From contig JAGRGD010000001.1 in assembly GCA_020445665.1 (NCBI GenBank), positions 1-36,801 of the forward strand: a stretch of DNA of 36,801 nucleotides, written 5' to 3'. Each line of letters starts with the position of its first letter. Position 1 is the first letter of the stretch. Below are positions 1-8,867 of the stretch, piece by piece. A program made the position numbers and the translations under genes. This stretch comes from Rhodocyclaceae bacterium. GTDB lineage: Bacteria > Pseudomonadota > Gammaproteobacteria > Burkholderiales > Rhodocyclaceae. Below the pieces are notes generated by a model. The model did no database searches and had not been told where the DNA came from. It saw only the letters and a list, made by a program, of their open reading frames with translations.

Positions 1-208
1 AGGGGCCGGAGCAGTCGTAGACGAAGATCGGGGGGTTCTTCTCGCCACCGAAGCCGGTGGGCGTGTCGGCCTGCGAGATCTCGCGCATCGGCACCCGGAT
101 GTCGGGGCGCGAGCCTTCGATGTAGATCTTGCGCGAGTTGGGCAGCGGCGCGATCGCGGCCTCGTCCACGTGGGCCGAGGCGGCGACGAATTTATCGGTG
201 GCGTTCAT
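1..208 (-). CDS. thiC: Phosphomethylpyrimidine synthase ThiC, N-terminal part (runs off the left edge)
   Basis: ThiC is a radical-SAM enzyme that rearranges aminoimidazole ribotide into hydroxymethylpyrimidine phosphate, the pyrimidine precursor of thiamine. Only about the first 69 residues are present. Reading leftwards from the ATG at 208-206, the protein begins [19 protein letters not shown] and contains the conserved segment [20 protein letters not shown], then [16 protein letters not shown], which is typical of the ThiC N-terminal domain. The catalytic core and the C-terminal Fe-S cysteines lie outside the window. The start is supported by an AGGAGA ribosome-binding site just upstream (minus strand, about 211-218) and by a TPP riboswitch further upstream. 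ThiD, which acts next in the same branch, lies 1.7 kb away on the same strand. Confidence 0.93.
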   Translation of the reverse strand, partial: MNATDKFVAASAHVDEAAIAPLPNSRKIYIEGSRPDIRVPMREISQADTPTGFGGEKNPPIFVYDCSGP

Positions 209-249
209 GGGTTCTCCTTGTCGGGGGGGACGGGTGGACAAGGAGCGGT

Positions 250-335
250 TCGACGCGCTTCCCTGCGTTGGCATTACCCGTACAGGTTCGAAGGGACTCT
301 CTCAGCCAGCGATCGGACATCGCCAGCACCCCTAG
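250..335 (-). promoter_or_regulatory. TPP riboswitch (THI element) in the thiC leader
   Basis: On the minus strand the leader carries the conserved blocks of the THI box in order: AGGGGTGC (about 333-326), GCTGAGAGAGTCCCTTCGAA (about 305-286), ACCTGTACGGGTAATGCC (about 286-269) and a closing GCAGGGA (about 265-259). These match the pyrimidine-sensing CUGAGA motif and the pyrophosphate-sensing arm of TPP aptamers. The element ends about 40 nt before the thiC start, so control could be at translation initiation through the AGGAGA site; I see no clear terminator hairpin with a U tract between aptamer and gene. Confidence 0.95.
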
Positions 336-345
336 CAACGCCGGC

Positions 346-375
346 AGGTTACGCCGCGCCACGCCCCCTTGTAAA
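346..375 (-). promoter_or_regulatory. Probable sigma-70 promoter of thiC
   Basis: Minus-strand TTTACA (375-370) and TAACCT (351-346) are separated by 18 nt. Transcription would start near 339, a few bases before the first conserved base of the riboswitch aptamer, which is the expected arrangement. The -10 box is only a moderate match. Confidence 0.5.
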
Positions 376-397
376 CACGCGCTGACGGGCGTGGAGA

Positions 398-428
398 TTG
401 CCTTCCTACCGTATGACTGCCCTAGAAT
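398..428 (+). promoter_or_regulatory. Possible promoter of the GH13_18 phosphorylase gene
   Basis: TTGCCT (398-403) and TAGAAT (423-428) flank a 19-nt spacer, longer than the optimum, and would give a leader of about 40 nt before the ATG at 476. It lies back to back with the thiC promoter. Support is sequence match only. Confidence 0.3.
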
Positions 429-475
429 GGGACTCGCCCGCCCGGGGCACACCCCAACACCACCGGGAGTCACCC

Positions 476-1918
476 ATGAGCCTGCGCAAGTCAGTGCAAC
501 TGATCGTCTATCCGGACCGGATCGGACGCGACCTGAAAGACCTGGAGCAATTTCTCGACGGGCCGGTCGGGGAGGCGATCGGTGGCCTCCATCTGCTGCC
601 CCCTTTCCCCTCCAATGCGGATGGTGGCTTTTCGCCACTGACACACCAGGAGATCGAGCCTCGCTACGGCGACTGGGACGACGTCGCGCGCCTCGCCGCC
701 CGCTTCGACCTGTGCCTCGACCTGGTGCTCAACCACATCGCCGACGAGTCGCCCGAGTTCAAGGACTTCGTCGCCAAGGGCGCGGCCTCCGAGCACGCCG
801 GCCTGTTCATCGACGTGGACGAGATGGGCGAGATCACGTCGGACGACCTGGCGAAGATTCACATCCGCAAGGAGAAGGAGCCGTTTCGGGACGTGACCTT
901 CGGCGACGGGAGTCGGGGCCGGGTGTGGTGCACCTTCACCGAGCACCAGGTTGATCTCGACTATCGCTCGGCGCAGACCTTCGCGTTGATGGACGACAAC
1001 CTCCGCTTCATGACGGCGCGGGGCGTCAAGCTGTTCCGGCTCGATGCCTTCGGCTACACCACCAAGCAGATCGGCACCAGTTGCTTCCTGGTCGAGCCGC
1101 GGGTGTGGGAGATCCTCGAGTGGTTCCGGGACAAGTCGGCCGAGTATTCGGCCGAGGTGCTGCCGGAAGTGCACGACCACCCGAGCTGGCAGTACGCCAT
1201 CGCGGATCGGGGCATGTGGTGCTACGCCTTCGCCCTGCCGCCGCTGGTGCTGTATTCGCTCCTCGATGCCGACAGCCGCTATCTCAAGGGGTGGCTGCGG
1301 ATGTGTCCGCACCAGCAGGTCACGGTGCTCGACACCCACGATGGCATCTGCATCCCCGACGTCGAGGGCATCCTGCCCCCGGCGGCGATCGAGGCGCTGA
1401 TCGCGAATGTTTCGGAGCGCAGTGCGGATCCGATCCTGCGAGGCTCGGCGGCCAATGTGCACAGCGTGGGTGCCATCTACCAGCTGACCTGCACCTTCTA
1501 CGATGCGCTGAAGCGGGACGACGACGCCTACATCGCGGCCCGGGCCATCCAGCTCTTTGCGCCGGGCATTCCCCAGATCTACTACGTGGGCCTGCTCGCC
1601 GGGCAGAACGACGAGGCCTTGATGACCTCGACCGGCGAGCTGCGCGACATCAACCGCCACTACTACACCCTCGATGCCGCCAATATCGCGGTCGCGGCGC
1701 CGGTGGTGCAGCGCCTGCTCGCACTGATGCGGCTGCGGCGCAACCACCCGGCCTTTGAGGGCAGCTTCGAACTGGAGTACTCCAACGACAGCAGCGTAGC
1801 GATGGGCTGGCGCGCCGGCGCGGCCTGGTGCCGGGCCCTGATCGACCTGCGTTTCCGTACCGTCACCGTCGAGCACGACGACGGTGCCGGGGGCGAACCA
1901 GTCAGCTTCCGGGCCTAG
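476..1918 (+). CDS. GH13 subfamily 18 glycoside phosphorylase (sucrose phosphorylase-like)
   Basis: The 480-residue product has the full length and motifs of the GH13_18 family, which cleaves alpha-glucosides with phosphate to give alpha-glucose 1-phosphate. The nucleophile lies in FRLDAFGY (D190), the acid/base in LPEVHDHP (E231) and the transition-state stabiliser in VLDTHDGI (D289), matching D192, E232 and D290 of the Bifidobacterium sucrose phosphorylase. The N-terminus KSVQLIVYPDRIG is also characteristic. There is no signal peptide, so it should be cytosolic. The ATG at 476 aligns with family starts; an in-frame ATG at 398 adds 26 unrelated residues. Several acceptor-site residues differ from sucrose phosphorylases, so glucosylglycerol, glucosylglycerate or sucrose 6-phosphate phosphorylase activity is equally possible. 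No sugar transporter or kinase is adjacent. Its 3' end overlaps convergent thiD by 17 bp. Confidence 0.88.
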   Translation: MSLRKSVQLIVYPDRIGRDLKDLEQFLDGPVGEAIGGLHLLPPFPSNADGGFSPLTHQEIEPRYGDWDDVARLAARFDLCLDLVLNHIADESPEFKDFVAKGAASEHAGLFIDVDEMGEITSDDLAKIHIRKEKEPFRDVTFGDGSRGRVWCTFTEHQVDLDYRSAQTFALMDDNLRFMTARGVKLFRLDAFGYTTKQIGTSCFLVEPRVWEILEWFRDKSAEYSAEVLPEVHDHPSWQYAIADRGMWCYAFALPPLVLYSLLDADSRYLKGWLRMCPHQQVTVLDTHDGICIPDVEGILPPAAIEALIANVSERSADPILRGSAANVHSVGAIYQLTCTFYDALKRDDDAYIAARAIQLFAPGIPQIYYVGLLAGQNDEALMTSTGELRDINRHYYTLDAANIAVAAPVVQRLLALMRLRRNHPAFEGSFELEYSNDSSVAMGWRAGAAWCRALIDLRFRTVTVEHDDGAGGEPVSFRA

Positions 1919-2747
1919 CCCACAGCGCATGGAAGTGGTGCACCGGGCCATGCCCGTGGCCCACCCGGAGCTGGCCTGACGCGGCGATGGCCCGCGTGAG
2001 GTAGTCGCGCGCCTGACGGACGGCGTTCTCGACGGGGCGGAAGCCACCCGCATGGCGGGGCAGCAGCGCCGCGACGGCGGAAGCCAGCGTGCAGCCCGTG
2101 CCGTGGGTGTTGGGCGTGTCGATCCGCTGCCCGGCCATCTCGATCATCCGATCGCCGTCGAACAGCAGGTCGGTCAGCTCGCCGCCCGGCAGGTGGCCGC
2201 CCTTGAGCAGCACCCAGCGCTCGTCGCCCAGGGGCAGCATCTCGCGCAGGCGCTCGGCGGCCCGATACATCTCCCGCACCGACTCCGGCGCGCGCTGTTC
2301 GAGCAGTACGCCGGCTTCGGGCAGATTCGGCGTCAGGACGAAGGTCCTCGGCAGCAGGGCCTCGCGGACCATCGCGACGGCGCTGTCGGCGAGCAGCGCA
2401 TCGCCGCTCTTGGCGACCATGACCGGGTCGCAGACCACCTGCCGCGCGTCGAAGTGGGCCAGGCGATCCGCCACCGTGCGAACCGTCGCGGCGTCGGCCA
2501 GCATGCCCAGCTTCACCGCATCGATCGCGACATCGGCGAACAGGGTATCGATCTGCAGGCGGAGAAAGTCCTGGGGGGGCACATGGACGCCGCTGACCTG
2601 CTGCGTGTTCTGCGCCGTAAGGGCAGTGACCACGCCGCAGCCATAGGCGCCCAGCGCCGAAAAGGTCTTGAGGTCGGCGAGCAGGCCCGCGCCTCCACTC
2701 GGATCGACGCCCGCGATGCTGGCGACGCGCGGAATCGGCTGGCTCAT
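1902..2747 (-). CDS. thiD: Hydroxymethylpyrimidine/phosphomethylpyrimidine kinase ThiD
   Basis: ThiD phosphorylates hydroxymethylpyrimidine and then its monophosphate to give HMP diphosphate for thiamine phosphate synthase. The 281-residue product carries the family hallmarks: SIAGVDPSGGAGLLADLKTF near the N-terminus, GCGVVTALTAQNT, AVKLGMLAD, CDPVMVAKSGDALL, LTPNLPEA and the anion-hole motif DTPNTHGTGCTLASA. Length fits the ribokinase-fold family (about 265-285). The ATG at 2747 follows an AAGGGGG ribosome-binding site. The gene is on the same strand as thiC but separated from it by the oppositely oriented phosphorylase gene, so the two are not co-transcribed. I see no TPP riboswitch directly upstream of this gene. 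Confidence 0.96.
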   Translation of the reverse strand: MSQPIPRVASIAGVDPSGGAGLLADLKTFSALGAYGCGVVTALTAQNTQQVSGVHVPPQDFLRLQIDTLFADVAIDAVKLGMLADAATVRTVADRLAHFDARQVVCDPVMVAKSGDALLADSAVAMVREALLPRTFVLTPNLPEAGVLLEQRAPESVREMYRAAERLREMLPLGDERWVLLKGGHLPGGELTDLLFDGDRMIEMAGQRIDTPNTHGTGCTLASAVAALLPRHAGGFRPVENAVRQARDYLTRAIAASGQLRVGHGHGPVHHFHALWARPGS

Positions 2748-2870
2748 CGGTATACCCCCTTCATGGCGAACGGAGCGAACACTACCGGAGCGGTCGGCTC
2801 ATCCTCAAGTCCGGCGGCTGCGTGCCGAAAAAATCGTTGAATCCTCGAAATTCAGCTGTTGGAGTCCCTC

Positions 2871-4478
2871 ATGCGACCTATCCTTCTCGCCCTCATCGCG
2901 GCACTCGGTGTCAGCACTGGCGCCCACGCGGCCGAGTGGGTCGAGATCGTCGCCGGCAAGAACCGCCGTGTCGAGATCGACAAGGCCAGCATTCTCCAGT
3001 CCGACCCCGGCACCAAGGTGGCCTGGGGGCGCATCGTCATGAAGGACGAAGAGGTCGCGGCCGCAGGCTACAAGAGCGTCAAGGCGCTCAATCGCTACGA
3101 TTGCCGTCGCGGCACCTTCTCGACGATCAAGCGGGTGTACCTCGACGCCGAGCAACACCTGCTCCGGGAGGAGCGGGTGGTCGAGCCGAAGGTCATCAAG
3201 GTCGCTCCGGGCAGCGTGGATGATCGCCTCTTCCGGGAGGTGTGCCAGCCCGCCACCGCGTCACAACTTGCCCAGATGGCCGAAGAGGCCGCCAGTGCAG
3301 CCGAGCAGGCCGGGGACAAGCCTGCGCAGGATACCCATGCCGAGCCCCCGACCGAGGTGGCGCAAGTGGAGGACCGGTCCGAGCCCGAGGCCCATGGCGA
3401 GACCCGGACGGAGTCCGAGCGGAGCATCCTGCCGCAGTTCATCAGGCCCCTCACCGAGGCCCAGAAGCAGGCTGCGGTCCAGGCGCGACTGTCGGCCCTG
3501 AAGTACGCCGAGGCGAAGAACGTATCCGACACGCACGGCGGCGATCACGCTACACCGGCCCCCGCCCATGCGGAGCGCGCCCCTGCGCCTGCGAAGGCGG
3601 AGCACCACGATCCCGAGCCGGCGCCCGTCCGCAAGGCCGAGTCCCACCCGGCTCCCGTGCGGGCGGCCGCGCCGACGCCGAAGCCGGCACCGAAACCGAA
3701 GGTGGTGCTGGCCCGCGCGGCACCGAGCGACACCCATGCGGCCCGCGCGACCAAGGTCAGCAGCAAGCGTGCCCCGGCCAAGCCGGCCGAGCCGGACCTC
3801 TCCCACATCCATTGGGACTACTCGGGTATCGGCGGCCCGGACAACTGGGGCAAGCTCAAGCCCGAGTTCTCAACCTGCGAGAACGGCAACCGGCAGAGCC
3901 CCATCGACATCAGCGACGGCATCCGGGTGGATCTCGCTCCGATCGAGTTCTCCTACCTGCCCAGCTACTTCCGGATCGTCGACAATGGTCACACGGTGCA
4001 GGTGAATCTCGGCACCGGCAGCACGATCCGCGTCATGGGGCGCACCTACGACCTGATCCAGTTCCACTTCCACCGCCCGTCGGAATTCCGTATCGGTGGC
4101 CGTGGCTACGACATGGAAGTGCACCTGGTGCACCAGGACCTGGATGGCCGCCTGGCCGTCGTGTCGGTGATGCTGGAGCGGGGGACGGCCCATCCGATCG
4201 TGCAGACCCTGTGGAACAACCTGCCCCTCGAGCGGCAGGCGAGCTACGCGCCGGAGATCGCGATCGATCCGAACGACCTGCTGCCGGTCGATCGCCGCTA
4301 TGCTACTTTCATGGGCTCGCTCACGACGCCGCCTTGCACCGAGGGTGTGATGTGGATGGTGATGCGCCAGCCGGTGCAGGTCTCGGTCGACCAGATCGCG
4401 ATCTTCTCCCGCCTGCATCCGATGAACGCGCGGCCGCTGCAGGACATGGCGGACCGCCTGATCAAGATGTCCCGCTGA
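2871..4478 (+). CDS. Exported adhesin-E-like domain fused to an alpha-carbonic anhydrase
   Basis: The 535-residue protein has three parts. Residues 1-20 are a signal peptide ending AHA, so it is exported. Residues about 21-126 resemble the surface-adhesin-E-type domain (W23, YDC at 76-78, VAPGSVDDRL and a final C125). Residues about 130-310 form a low-complexity Ala/Pro/Lys/Glu/His linker. Residues about 312-535 are an alpha-carbonic anhydrase: zinc ligands H399, H401 (QFHFH) and H418 (MEVHLVH), the H374 proton-shuttle segment DNGHTVQVN, T485 in GSLTTPPCTEGVMW, and the disulfide pair C336/C489. It should interconvert CO2 and bicarbonate in the periplasm. The ATG at 2871 follows GGAG; the TTG at 2859 would overlap that site. 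The usual SEH after the zinc motif reads SEF (F406). The role of the N-terminal domain is unknown; attachment to envelope is inference. Confidence 0.88.
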   Translation: MRPILLALIAALGVSTGAHAAEWVEIVAGKNRRVEIDKASILQSDPGTKVAWGRIVMKDEEVAAAGYKSVKALNRYDCRRGTFSTIKRVYLDAEQHLLREERVVEPKVIKVAPGSVDDRLFREVCQPATASQLAQMAEEAASAAEQAGDKPAQDTHAEPPTEVAQVEDRSEPEAHGETRTESERSILPQFIRPLTEAQKQAAVQARLSALKYAEAKNVSDTHGGDHATPAPAHAERAPAPAKAEHHDPEPAPVRKAESHPAPVRAAAPTPKPAPKPKVVLARAAPSDTHAARATKVSSKRAPAKPAEPDLSHIHWDYSGIGGPDNWGKLKPEFSTCENGNRQSPIDISDGIRVDLAPIEFSYLPSYFRIVDNGHTVQVNLGTGSTIRVMGRTYDLIQFHFHRPSEFRIGGRGYDMEVHLVHQDLDGRLAVVSVMLERGTAHPIVQTLWNNLPLERQASYAPEIAIDPNDLLPVDRRYATFMGSLTTPPCTEGVMWMVMRQPVQVSVDQIAIFSRLHPMNARPLQDMADRLIKMSR

Positions 4479-4533
4479 GCAATCCGGCGGGAAGGCCCTG
4501 GCCGCCACCGCGCGCCGGGCCGGCGGCGCAGGT

Positions 4534-5733
4534 CTACTCGCTGCGCAGGGCGTCCACAGGGTCCAGCGTGGCTGCGCGGCGCGCGGGCAGGACGCCGGCG
4601 ACGAGCCCGATCCCGATCGATGTCGCCAGTGCGACGGCCACATAGCGCCAGGGCACCGCAACCGGCAAGCCCGGCGCTGCCAGCTGCACGATGGTGGCAA
4701 TGCCGGCCCCCGTCGCCAGGCCGAGCAAGCCGCCGAGTAGCGAGAGGAGGATCGCCTCGCCAAGAAACAGGGCCAGGATGGTGGCCCGGCGTGCGCCCAG
4801 CGCCACCAGCAGCCCGATCTCGGGCGTTCGCTCGGCGACCGCGATGGTCATGATCGTGACAATGCCCACACCCCCTACGAGCAGCGAGATCCCGCCCAGC
4901 GCGCCGACCGCTGTGGTGAGGATGCCGAGGATCTTCGAAAGGCTGCGCAGCATGTCCTCCTGGGTCGTGATGGTGAAGTCCTCCCGCCCGTGGCGGGCGA
5001 CCAGCAGTTCCGAGACCGCCTTCGCCATGTCGGCGCTGGCGTAGCCATCCCGGTAGCCCAGATTGATCTCCATTAGTCCCTCCCGGTCCAGCATCGCCAG
5101 GGCCCGTGCCGCCGGCACGAAGACCGAGTCGTCCAGGTCGGTACCGAGAAACTGCCCTTTGGGCGCCATGACCCCGATTACCCGATAGCGCTCGCCGGCG
5201 ATACGGATTCGCGCGCCCAGCGCACTGCCCTGGCCGAACAGCTCCCGCTTGAGGGTGGCGCCGAGCACCGCCAGTGCGCGCGCCTGGCGGAGGTCGTCCG
5301 GCGGCAGGAAGCGGCCGCTGTTTACTCCCATCGAGAACACCTCCGACATCGCCGGGCCGACACCATAGATCGCGCTGCGTCGCACCCGCCCCTGGCCCTC
5401 AACCTCGGCGTTGGCGGAGACGATCGGCGTGACCGCGGTGACACCGGCGAGGCGCTCCAGCGCGAGCGCATCTTCCAGGGTCAGCGGGCGCGCCGTGGTC
5501 GGCAGGCCGGGTGGTCCGCCGCGGGCTGCGGTCTTGCCGGGGACCACCTGGATCACGTTGGTCCCGAACTGGGTGAACTCGGCCAGCACGAAACGGTGCA
5601 CGCCCTCCCCGATGGCTGTGAGCAGGATCACCGCGGCCACGCCGACGGCGATGCCGAGCAGGGTCAGGAAGCTGCGCAGCGGATGTGCCGCGATGGCGCG
5701 GCCTGTCAGCGAAAACAGGTCGGCCGTGCGCAT
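4534..5733 (-). CDS. ABC transporter permease of the FtsX/MacB type (second of a pair)
   Basis: The 399-residue product has the MacB-like permease layout: an N-terminal membrane segment (about 18-42, LRSFLTLLGIAVGVAAVILL), a large periplasmic domain (about 45-275) and three C-terminal membrane segments (about 280-385). The conserved cytoplasmic motif RTPEIGLLVALGARRATI and the terminal PARRAATLDPVDALRSE are typical of FtsX-like permeases that couple to a LolD/MacB ATPase. Such proteins transmit ATPase force to the periplasm instead of moving substrate through a channel. It follows the first permease with one intervening base and closes the four-gene unit. The two permeases are clearly paralogous but diverged, which suggests a heterodimer. 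Substrate cannot be read from the sequence. Confidence 0.9.
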   Translation of the reverse strand: MRTADLFSLTGRAIAAHPLRSFLTLLGIAVGVAAVILLTAIGEGVHRFVLAEFTQFGTNVIQVVPGKTAARGGPPGLPTTARPLTLEDALALERLAGVTAVTPIVSANAEVEGQGRVRRSAIYGVGPAMSEVFSMGVNSGRFLPPDDLRQARALAVLGATLKRELFGQGSALGARIRIAGERYRVIGVMAPKGQFLGTDLDDSVFVPAARALAMLDREGLMEINLGYRDGYASADMAKAVSELLVARHGREDFTITTQEDMLRSLSKILGILTTAVGALGGISLLVGGVGIVTIMTIAVAERTPEIGLLVALGARRATILALFLGEAILLSLLGGLLGLATGAGIATIVQLAAPGLPVAVPWRYVAVALATSIGIGLVAGVLPARRAATLDPVDALRSE

Positions 5734-5734
5734 T

Positions 5735-6942
5735 TCAGTGGCGCTTTGCGAGGGCTTCGACCGGGTCGAGCCGGGCGGCGCGGCGGGCCGGCAGGACGCC
5801 GAAGACGATGCCGGTGATGAGCGCCGTGGCGAGCCCGGCGAGCACCGCCCAGGCCGGCGGGTCGGCAGGCAGGTCCGGCAGGGCGACGCGCAGGGCTGCC
5901 GCGCCCGCGTAGCCGATCAGCAGGCCGCCGGCCGCGCCGGCGAGAGAGAGCAGGGCCGCCTCGACGAGGAAGCTGCGGCGGATGATCGCGGCACTGGCTC
6001 CCAGGGCCTTGAGCAGCCCGATCTCGCTGGTGCGCTGGGCCACCGCCACAAGCATCACGTTCATGACCAGAATGCCGGCCACCGCGAGGCTGATCGCGCC
6101 GATGCCGGCGACCGCGAGGGTCAGCGCCGAGAGGATGCGGTCGAAGGTCCCCAGCACGGCGTCCTGGGTGAGCAGCGTCACGTCGGATTCGCCGTCGTGG
6201 CGGGCCCGCAGTATGCGTTCGATCTCGCGCTTGACCGTCGGGATCGCGTTTCTGTCCCGCGCCTCGACGAGGATGCGGAAGAGGGTGTTGGTGTCGAACA
6301 TCGCCTGGGCCACCGGGGCCGGGATCAGGACCAGTTCGTCCATGTCCATGCCGAGGCCCTGGCCCGACGCCTCGAGCACGCCGATCACCCGGAAACGGCG
6401 GTCGCCGATGCGCAGGTGCGCGCCGAGGGCGGGTGCGGCACCGAACATCTGCTCGCGCAGGGTGGCCCCGATGACGGCCCAGTTGCCGCCATGGCGCAGC
6501 CCTTCGTCGGGCAGGAAGCGACCCTGGGCCACGTTCACCTGGCGCACCTGGCGGAAGTCGGCATGGGTGCCGACGACGAAAACAGAGCGCAGGCGCCCGG
6601 CAGTGGAGATTTCTGCATCGCCGACCACCAGCGGCGCGATGCGCACCACGCCAGGGGCACGGAGCAGGGCAGCGGCGTCTTCCAGGGTCAGATCGCGGGG
6701 GGTCGTGGCGGACAGCCCGCCGATGCCCAGGCCGCCCGTCTCGGTGCGTCCCGGCAGGACGATCACGAGATTCGAGCCGAGCGAATTGAACTCGCCGACG
6801 ACATAGCGCCGGGCACCGTCGCCGAGGGCGGTGAGGATGACCACGGCAGCGACGCCGATGGCCATCGCGAGTGCCATCAGGGCGGTTCGCAGCGGCGCGC
6901 CGAGGGCCGCGCCGGCGGCGAAGCGGACCGTATCGAGCAGCC

Positions 6943-6946
<4 letters not shown>
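5735..6946 (-). CDS. ABC transporter permease of the FtsX/MacB type (first of a pair)
   Basis: The 403-residue product has the same plan as its downstream neighbour: one N-terminal membrane segment (about 20-43), a periplasmic MacB-type core domain (about 45-280) with NSLGSNLVIVLPGRTETGG near its start, and three C-terminal membrane segments with the coupling motif RTSEIGLLKALGASAAII and the ending PARRAARLDPVEALAKRH. Its ATG (6946-6944) overlaps the TGA of the ATPase gene in an ATGA arrangement, so translation is probably coupled. With the ATPase and adaptor it should build a tripartite-like export or envelope-maintenance pump; the TolC-like outer membrane partner is not encoded here. Confidence 0.9.
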
Positions 6947-7632
<686 letters not shown>

Positions 7633-7651
7633 GCCGGGCTCGGCTCCGCGG

Positions 7652-8815
7652 TCAGCCGTCCGTGGCGTCGATGACGGCCGGCCGACCCGCCTCGACGCCT
7701 TCCCGCTCGAGGGAGGTGACGACCGCCTCGCCGTGTGCCAGCCCGCCTACGACCTCGGTGAACTCCCAGTTGGAGAGGCCAGTCTCCACGGTCCGTGCCT
7801 GCAGCAGGCCGTCTGCGCCCAGGACAAGAATCCGGTTGCCCTCGCGGATCGCCGCGGTCGGAATGCGCAGGACCTGTTCTCGGCGGTCGAGCAGAATCTC
7901 CACGTCGGCGCTGTAGCCGACGAGCAGGCCCTCGGTGTCGGCGGGGTCCTGGAATTCCACGTCGATGTCCACGGTCCGCGCCTGACGCTCAACGGTCGCG
8001 ACATAGGGAGCGATCCGCTTGACGCGCGCCGCGAAGTGCCGCTCCGGCATCGCGTCGAGGGTGATGGTGGCGGTCTGTCCGACCCGGATGCGCGGTGCGT
8101 CGACCTCGTCCATCGGGGCCGTGACGTAGAGGCAGCTGCGGTCAATGAGGTCGATGGCCGGGGGCATCGCGACACCGGGCGGCGAGGGCGTCGTGTATTC
8201 CCCGAGCTTGCCGGTGATCTTGGCGATGGTGCCTGCGAACGGTGCGAGCAGCCGTGTCCGGCGCTGATCTGTCTCGCTCGCTGCGACGCGAGCCGCGGCG
8301 GCCTGGACATCGGCCCGCGCGGTGGCGCAGGCGGCGCGGCGTGCCGTGGCGTCGGCCCGCGCCTGTTCCTCGCGGGAGGCTGAAACAAAACCCTTCTTCA
8401 GCAGCGCGGTCTGCCGCCTCGCCTCATCTGCAGCGTTGGCCGCCTGGGTGCACACCTCGCCAACCCGCTTGCGAGCGCTTTCGAGCCCGGCCCGGGCCAC
8501 AGCCAGCTGCGCGGCCTGGTCTTCGGCCCAGAGCGTCATCAGCAACTGCCCCTCGACCACATCGTCGCCTTCCGAGACCTCGATGCGTTCGATCCGCCCG
8601 CCCGAAATTGTCGAAAGCTTTGCCCGGCGGCACGATTCAACCTCTCCCGCTCGGGTATTCGCGAGCGTTGACGCCACAGTGCCCTCGCCGACCATCGTGA
8701 CGCGGACCTTAACCGGGTCGGCCCGGCCCAGCCAGACGGCCGCTGCAACGGCAGCAGCAACGGCCAGGGCGATCAGTAGCAGGCGGCGGCCAATGGGCGA
8801 CATCACGGACGTCAT
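7652..8815 (-). CDS. Periplasmic adaptor (membrane fusion protein), HlyD/MacA family
   Basis: The 387-residue protein begins with a membrane anchor (about 11-29), then a barrel-sandwich half (about 62-95, with GGRIERIEVSEGDDVVEGQLLM), an alpha-helical hairpin (about 96-190, Ala/Arg/Glu rich), the second sandwich half (LLAPFAGTIAKI) and beta-barrel and membrane-proximal domains to the end. This is the order in MacA/DevB-type adaptors that connect an inner-membrane ABC transporter to an outer-membrane channel. Four cysteines (including C62 and C122) are unusual in such a domain and could form disulfides. No good ribosome-binding site precedes the ATG at 8815; an in-frame ATG at 8803 is the alternative. 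It is the first gene of the ABC unit unless the ankyrin gene 52 bp upstream is co-transcribed. Confidence 0.9.
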   Translation of the reverse strand: MTSVMSPIGRRLLLIALAVAAAVAAAVWLGRADPVKVRVTMVGEGTVASTLANTRAGEVESCRRAKLSTISGGRIERIEVSEGDDVVEGQLLMTLWAEDQAAQLAVARAGLESARKRVGEVCTQAANAADEARRQTALLKKGFVSASREEQARADATARRAACATARADVQAAAARVAASETDQRRTRLLAPFAGTIAKITGKLGEYTTPSPPGVAMPPAIDLIDRSCLYVTAPMDEVDAPRIRVGQTATITLDAMPERHFAARVKRIAPYVATVERQARTVDIDVEFQDPADTEGLLVGYSADVEILLDRREQVLRIPTAAIREGNRILVLGADGLLQARTVETGLSNWEFTEVVGGLAHGEAVVTSLEREGVEAGRPAVIDATDG

Positions 8816-8867
8816 GCACTATGAGCAATGAATGATCCGCCTTGCGCCCGCCGCCGGCAAGCCGGGC

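Noticed and set aside
491-2053. 520-residue open frame antisense to the GH13_18 phosphorylase
   Set aside because: High GC makes long shadow frames; the sense strand carries all family motifs and the antisense product has none.
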